Shown: one piece after another, positions 59,768 through 64,000 of the stretch | Numbering within the stretch: the stretch's first letter is position 1 | How the letters are laid out: each line of letters begins with the position of its first letter | Source of the DNA: Sphingobacterium mizutaii | GTDB lineage: Bacteria; Bacteroidota; Bacteroidia; Sphingobacteriales; Sphingobacteriaceae | NCBI RefSeq assembly: GCF_900187125.1 | Contig: NZ_LT906468.1 | Location: forward strand, 1,550,001-1,614,000 | Direction of reading: 5' to 3' | DNA: 64,000 bases | The notes under the pieces: model-generated | Databases searched by the model: none | Told to the model about the DNA's origin: nothing | What the model saw: only the letters and a program-made list of their open reading frames with translations | Program-made: the position numbers and the translations under genes

Positions 59768-60132
59768 TCCTTCTTTTTATAAAATATTACCTAATTATTC
59801 CTGCTTCTTATTGACCTTATTCGAGACTCATTCCGAATTTTCGCAAGCTGTCCCGAATATGGGTAAAACAAGGGTCGAAGCATTCTCGGATTTCTGAAAC
59901 CATTTCATTTTAAATTGTTTACTGAAAAAATGAAAGATTTATTGAAAAAGAATATGGAATTATACTGCCGAAAGCATCCTATTTAAAAGGAAAACAGTAC
60001 AAGGGATTGTTTCCATCTCGAAATATATATGATTTTTAGCTATGTAAGTGGTTTGAAAATTGTATTTTTAGTAGAGTATCCTTGGCGTGTAAAGCAATTT
60101 AAATAACCAACATTCGATCTAATCCAATCGTT
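59768..60132. other. 365-bp intergenic region with palindromic-repeat remnant
   Basis: Contains a second, degenerate copy of the 60-bp palindromic repeat (59811-59866), and a possible -7 box TATCCTTG at 60077-60084 for the MutS-related gene. Nothing else is recognisable. Confidence 0.5.
59811..59866. repeat. Palindromic repeat, copy 2 (degenerate)
   Basis: The left arm GACCTTATTCGAGAC and the following ATTC-GAA and CGAATA segments align without gaps to 9218-9269, but the right arm has decayed, so the hairpin is weak. Confidence 0.55.
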
Positions 60133-61473
60133 ATGAGTGAAAAATTCTTAATTGATGAACAGACCTTACAAGATATCCAACTTAGGGATAGGCATAACCG
60201 TACTATTTTAGAATTCTTTGACCATACCATTACCGATGGGGGAATGTACTATTTAATGGATGTGTTCTATAATCCAGTCTTGGATGTGGATGTTATTAAG
60301 GATCGGCAGACCAAGATCCGCCGTCTAGAGCCTGTCGCCGATCAAGATTTTTTATTCTATAGGGTGATTGTGAAGGATTTGGAGAAATATGTCAAATCCT
60401 CGCATTCCGGTCGTGCAGCGTCATTAACCTTGATGGATTTTATTGGGGTTCGGAGTCCGGTTTATTATTATAAGAAAAGGTCCATTCAAGAGGCCTGTGA
60501 CTTTATGATCAAATGCCGCGATTATTATTTGCAGATCAACAAGGATGTGAAATATCCCGACGTGGAAGAAATCCTTCAATTAATCGAGGATTGCCTATCT
60601 ATGATTTTCAAAAAGAAGAAATATGATGCGGATAAGCTGCGCATCAATATCTTTAATATCGAGAATTTTGATAAAATGGTACGCTATACCTTGGCGCCAA
60701 AGATCAAAAAGATCATTACTTTCTTTTATGAGATCGATGCTTTCTTGTCGGTGGCAAAGGTCTCCAAAGCGCATGGTTTTTGCTATCCGGAGGTCTATCC
60801 GAAAAATCAGACCGGAGTGATCGAGATGAAAGGGGTTTACCATATCTTCCATAAGAATCCTGTAAAGAACGATGTCAGGATGGCGAGGGACAAAAAGATC
60901 TGGTTTTTGACAGGGGCCAATATGGCTGGGAAGTCTTCGATCATCAAGACGATTTCATCAGCACTTTATCTGACCCATATCGGCTTTCCAGTTCCAGCAG
61001 ATTCTATCAAGACCGATTTGATCAATGGTGTATTTACCAGTATCAACCTGCAGGATAACCTAGAAATGGGCTATAGCCATTTTTATGTGGAGGCCATGCG
61101 ATTGAAAACGATCGTGGACCAATTGCCTAAGGATTCCAATGCGGTGATTATCTTGGATGAATTATTTAAGGGGACCAATCATAGTGATGCTTCCAATGCC
61201 ATATTAAAGGTATTACAGAATTTAGCCGAAGTTGATGGACCGTATGTGATCGTTTCATCCCATATAACCGAACTTTCTAAGGAACTAGAACATATTCCTT
61301 CCGTCGGATTCTTTAAAATGAACATTGAGAGCGATCCCGAAGGCTTACCAATTTTTACCTATAAGATCAAAGAGGGGGTAGCCGAGGAAAAATTGGGGAT
61401 GTGGTTGCTGAAGAAAAGTGGCGCATTTGACTCTATTGATAAGATAAAAAATACGGCAGATACAACTTCTTAA
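60133..61473 (+). CDS. MutS-related ATPase lacking the mismatch-recognition domain
   Basis: A 446-residue protein with the core and ATPase domains of MutS-family proteins but no N-terminal mismatch-binding domain (true MutS is about 850 residues). Walker A is GANMAGKSS, in place of the usual GPNMGGKST; Walker B is VIILDELFKGTNHSD, and VIVSSHITELSKEL supplies the switch His. Helical core segments fill about 20-250. Such short MutS-like proteins are common in Bacteroidota and their role in repair is unresolved. It has no C-terminal Smr nuclease. It is monocistronic with a terminator 43 bp downstream. Confidence 0.88.
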   Translation: MSEKFLIDEQTLQDIQLRDRHNRTILEFFDHTITDGGMYYLMDVFYNPVLDVDVIKDRQTKIRRLEPVADQDFLFYRVIVKDLEKYVKSSHSGRAASLTLMDFIGVRSPVYYYKKRSIQEACDFMIKCRDYYLQINKDVKYPDVEEILQLIEDCLSMIFKKKKYDADKLRINIFNIENFDKMVRYTLAPKIKKIITFFYEIDAFLSVAKVSKAHGFCYPEVYPKNQTGVIEMKGVYHIFHKNPVKNDVRMARDKKIWFLTGANMAGKSSIIKTISSALYLTHIGFPVPADSIKTDLINGVFTSINLQDNLEMGYSHFYVEAMRLKTIVDQLPKDSNAVIILDELFKGTNHSDASNAILKVLQNLAEVDGPYVIVSSHITELSKELEHIPSVGFFKMNIESDPEGLPIFTYKIKEGVAEEKLGMWLLKKSGAFDSIDKIKNTADTTS

Positions 61474-61516
61474 GATTATATTAAAGAACAGTAAAAGAAG
61501 TAACATAATTATTTCA

Positions 61517-61553
61517 GAAAAAACACCTCCAAATATCTTGGAGGTGTTTTTTA
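61517..61553 (+). terminator. Terminator of the MutS-related gene
   Basis: The stem AAAAACACCTCCAA/TTGGAGGTGTTTTT encloses a 5-nt loop and ends in a T-run. Confidence 0.88.
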
Positions 61554-61635
61554 TTCGTTAAATTTAGAGTAACTTAATTCCAAGGCATTTGCTGATTGAC
61601 AAATAAATGCTTGAATAAACCTAAATCATAGCTTT

Positions 61636-62496
61636 ATGAAAACATTTTTCCGGAGAACCGAAATGCTCGCCGTTATGGTAGTTCTTTCCATGCTATTTTT
61701 TTCTTGTACGGGTCAGACTAAACCCGCAAAGGACCAAACCCTGGAAGTTGAAAATATGGAGGTTGGAGTAGGACTGTATTCATTCAATCGTTTTCCTTTC
61801 GATAAATCGGTGGAAATGGCAAAAGCTGCCAATTCCCAAAAAGTGGAAGGCTTCTCCTTTCATAATTTAGGAGAGCGGTTCGGAGGGAAGGTAATTGCTT
61901 CATTGACGGATGAAGAGATTGCGAAAATGAAGGGAATATTGGATAGCAACCAAGTTCAGATGGTTTCCATGTACGCTGATGGAAAAACGATAGAAGAATG
62001 GGAGCAGCTCTTTAACCAAGGTCAAAAACTAGGCTTACATTTTTTGGTCGGCGAACCTGATCCGCAGTTGCTGGATAAAATCAATGAATTGGCCGGACAG
62101 TATAAACTTCCATTAGCCATCCATGAGCATGCAAAAGGATTGAGTCGTTATTGGCATCCTGACAGCGCCATGGCAGCTGTAGAAGGGCGGGATCATCTGA
62201 AGGTATGTGCTGATATTGGACATTGGGTAAGAAGTGGTCTGGATCCGGTGGAATGTTTACAAAAAGTAGAAGGCAAATTGCTGAGCTTACATGTCTAGGA
62301 TCTGGATGCGAGTGGAAATATGGAAGCAAAAGATGTTGCGATTGGAGCAGGAGTGATTGATTATGACAAGGTATTTGCTGAATTGAAGCGTCAGCATTTC
62401 TCAGGTGATATCTTTATAGAATGCGAGCATAATTGGGATAATAATTTTGAGGAAGTAAAAGAATCCGTAAATTATATCAGGCAAAAAGCCAAATAA
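61636..62496 (+). pseudogene. Sugar phosphate isomerase/epimerase lipoprotein interrupted by an amber codon
   Basis: A lipoprotein (lipobox FFSC, Cys24) with a xylose-isomerase-like TIM barrel. The reading frame meets TAG at 62296-62298 after residue 220, directly following KLLSLHV. The same frame then continues for 65 sense codons to TAA at 62494-62496, beginning DLDASGNMEAKDVAIGAG and including IFIECEHNW, which supplies the metal-binding Glu and His of the fold. In intact relatives the phrase reads LHVKDLD, so an AAG-to-TAG change is the simplest explanation. The remaining protein would lack the last strands and the active site. The dehydratase gene follows after 28 bp. Read-through or a sequencing error cannot be excluded. 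Confidence 0.82.
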
Positions 62497-62524
62497 ACCT
62501 TTTGATAAAAATAAGCTACGACAT

Positions 62525-64000
62525 ATGAAACTAAGAAGCAAAGAATGGTTTGCTAGAAAAGGCAAGGATGGCTTCATCTATCGCGCATGGATGAAGAACC
62601 AGGGAATTCCAGCAGATATGTTTGAAGGAAAGCCGGTGATAGGCATCTGTAATACATGGTCAGAATTGACACCATGTAACGCCCATCTTCGTGATCTAGC
62701 GGAGGCTGTAAAAAAAGGCGTATTGGAAGCAGGTGGTTTTCCATTGGAGTTTCCAGTAATGTCCTTAGGGGAAACCCTAATGAAGCCAACAGCAATGTTG
62801 TTTAGGAACCTCGCGAGCATGGACGTTGAAGAGTCCATCCGGGCGAACCCCATGGATGGAGTCGTGTTATTGGTGGGTTGTGATAAGACCACACCATCTT
62901 TGGTAATGGGTGCTTGTAGTGTGGATCTTCCAAGTATCGTAGTTTCAGGGGGCGCCATGTTAACAGGTAAATTTAGAGGGAAGGATATTGGTACCAGTGA
63001 TGTTTGGCGATTTGCGGATGATTCCAAAAAAGGACTTATTTCTGAAGAGGAGATGAATATGGCTGAAGCAGGGATGTGTCGTAGCATTGGACATTGTGCG
63101 GTAATGGGAACAGCATCGACCATGGCAGGTATGGTGGAGTCCTTAGGGATTACCTTACCTGGCAATGCAGCTATTCCTGCGGCTGATTCCAGAAGAAAGG
63201 TATTGGCAAGGATGTCAGGTCGCAGGATCGTGGAGATGATCAAGGAAAACCTGAAATTATCCGATGTATTGAAACGCGAAGCTTTTGAGAACGCCATTAA
63301 GGTGAATGCCGCTATCGGAGGTTCAACCAATTTTGCAATTCACTTGATGGCCATTGCAGGTAGGATTGGTGTGGATCTTAACCTAGAAGATTTCGATCAT
63401 TATTCAAAGGATATACCTTTAGTAGCCAATCTGCAACCTTCGGGGCAGTATTTCATGGAAGACCTGTACTATGCAGGTGGCATACCGGCCGTGATGAACA
63501 GTATCAAAGGATCCCTGAATGCCGATATTTTGACAGTAAGTGGCAAGACCGTTGCCGAGAATATACAAGATCAAGAGAGTCTGAACGATGATGTGATCTC
63601 AACCAAGGATAATCCATTCAACCCTATATCAGGGATTGTGGTGCTCAAGGGGAATCTCTGTGAGAATGGGGCAGTACTGAAACCTTCGGCGGCTACGCCA
63701 GAATTGATGAAGCATACAGGGAAGGCGGTCGTATTTGAGAATATTGAAGATTATAAAAACAGGATAGATTCGGATGATCTGGATGTTGATGCCAATTCGG
63801 TTTTGGTCTTAAAAAATGTTGGGCCTAAAGGCTATCCGGGTATGCCTGAGGTCGGCAATATGGGTATCCCTAAGAAATTGCTGGATATGGGCGTAACGGA
63901 TATGGTCAGGATTTCAGATGGGCGGATGAGTGGAACTGGTTTTGGAACGGTGGTATTGCATGTGTCGCCAGAGTCAGCTGTAGGCGGGACCTTAGCATTA
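62525..64000 (+). CDS. IlvD/Edd-family sugar-acid dehydratase (partial)
   Basis: The first 492 residues of a dehydratase that continues past the window edge. It starts at ATG 62525 with MKLRSKEWFARKGKDGF. Iron-sulfur and metal ligands are in ICNTWSELTPCNAH, LVGCDKTTPSLVMG (the Lys that is normally carboxylated) and GMCRSIGHCAVMGTASTM; GGSTNFAIHLMAIAG and SDGRMSGTGFGTVVLHVSPESA follow. The CRSIGHCAVMGTAST form and the start FARKGKDGFIYRAWMKNQG are closer to sugar-acid dehydratases (arabinonate/xylonate type) than to the branched-chain amino acid enzyme. It produces a 2-keto-3-deoxy acid. The upstream gene is an interrupted sugar isomerase. Confidence 0.9.
   Translation, partial: MKLRSKEWFARKGKDGFIYRAWMKNQGIPADMFEGKPVIGICNTWSELTPCNAHLRDLAEAVKKGVLEAGGFPLEFPVMSLGETLMKPTAMLFRNLASMDVEESIRANPMDGVVLLVGCDKTTPSLVMGACSVDLPSIVVSGGAMLTGKFRGKDIGTSDVWRFADDSKKGLISEEEMNMAEAGMCRSIGHCAVMGTASTMAGMVESLGITLPGNAAIPAADSRRKVLARMSGRRIVEMIKENLKLSDVLKREAFENAIKVNAAIGGSTNFAIHLMAIAGRIGVDLNLEDFDHYSKDIPLVANLQPSGQYFMEDLYYAGGIPAVMNSIKGSLNADILTVSGKTVAENIQDQESLNDDVISTKDNPFNPISGIVVLKGNLCENGAVLKPSAATPELMKHTGKAVVFENIEDYKNRIDSDDLDVDANSVLVLKNVGPKGYPGMPEVGNMGIPKKLLDMGVTDMVRISDGRMSGTGFGTVVLHVSPESAVGGTLAL

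Noticed and set aside
62296..62298. TAG read as pyrrolysine
   Set aside because: No pyrrolysine genes or insertion signals are seen, and the affected protein family does not use pyrrolysine; a simple nonsense change is more likely.
62578..63330. 250-residue minus-strand ORF
   Set aside because: It is antisense to the dehydratase gene, which has clear family motifs; its sequence shows no domain.

Overview
The window looks like a chromosomal segment from a Bacteroidota bacterium of the Sphingobacterium/Pedobacter type (inference). Supporting signs are a SusC/SusD pair, TonB-linked outer-membrane proteins, GH92 and GH43 glycosidases, TPR-type lipoprotein histidine kinases, AT-rich intergenic DNA, starts without Shine-Dalgarno sequences, and promoters of the Bacteroidota TAnnTTTG (-7 box) type. 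I found no rRNA, tRNA, CRISPR array, transposase or phage gene.

Layout. 1-6501: end of an EamA exporter, a small Rho-N-like protein, a DUF6882-like protein, a TPR histidine kinase and response regulator pair, a LuxR-type regulator, and a secreted protein of unknown role. 6502-7464: gene-free island of structured repeats. 7465-9184: divergent SMP-30 lactonase and HpcH/HpaI aldolase. 9466-20264: mannose-glycan locus with a mannose-6-phosphate isomerase-like protein, two GH92 alpha-mannosidases, a sugar porter, an (alpha/alpha)6 glycosidase lipoprotein and a GntR/HutC regulator. 20415-23593: cold-adaptation group (two cold-shock-domain proteins, DEAD-box helicase, fatty-acid desaturase). 23719-27940: aminopeptidase P and a large DUF5695-like secreted protein. 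28323-40501: AraC regulator followed by an eight-gene trans-4-hydroxy-L-proline/prolyl-peptide operon. 40502-41210: second repeat island. 41211-51369: SusC/SusD, zinc-ribbon protein, GH43, two TonB-C-like secreted paralogues and a sulfatase. 51370-52010: third repeat island. 52011-59767: FUSC membrane protein, outer-membrane beta-barrel receptor, formaldehyde dehydrogenase, HbpS-like protein and AraC regulator. 60133-64000: MutS-related ATPase, a sugar isomerase gene interrupted by a stop codon, and a truncated IlvD/Edd dehydratase.

How the parts work together. The GH92 locus would trim mannosides outside the cytoplasm, import the sugar by the MFS porter and feed it through the isomerase; related GntR-type boxes lie before the isomerase and before the regulator gene. 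The hydroxyproline operon encodes epimerase, D-hydroxyproline oxidase, pyrroline-4-hydroxy-2-carboxylate deaminase and alpha-ketoglutarate semialdehyde dehydrogenase, joined to a permease and peptidases, which suggests use of collagen-like or plant hydroxyproline-rich peptides.

The least expected signals are regulatory. A palindrome TACGGnnnnCCGTA occurs three times, each exactly 36 nt (start to start) ahead of a TAnnTTTG-like box: inside the 3' end of the kinase gene (before the response regulator), just after the response regulator (driving a candidate short RNA of about 75 nt ending in a terminator), and before a 95-aa protein gene 42 kb away. This looks like an activator-dependent regulon. 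A second signal is a dispersed intergenic element whose copies differ by compensatory base changes in long stems, pointing to a selected structure.
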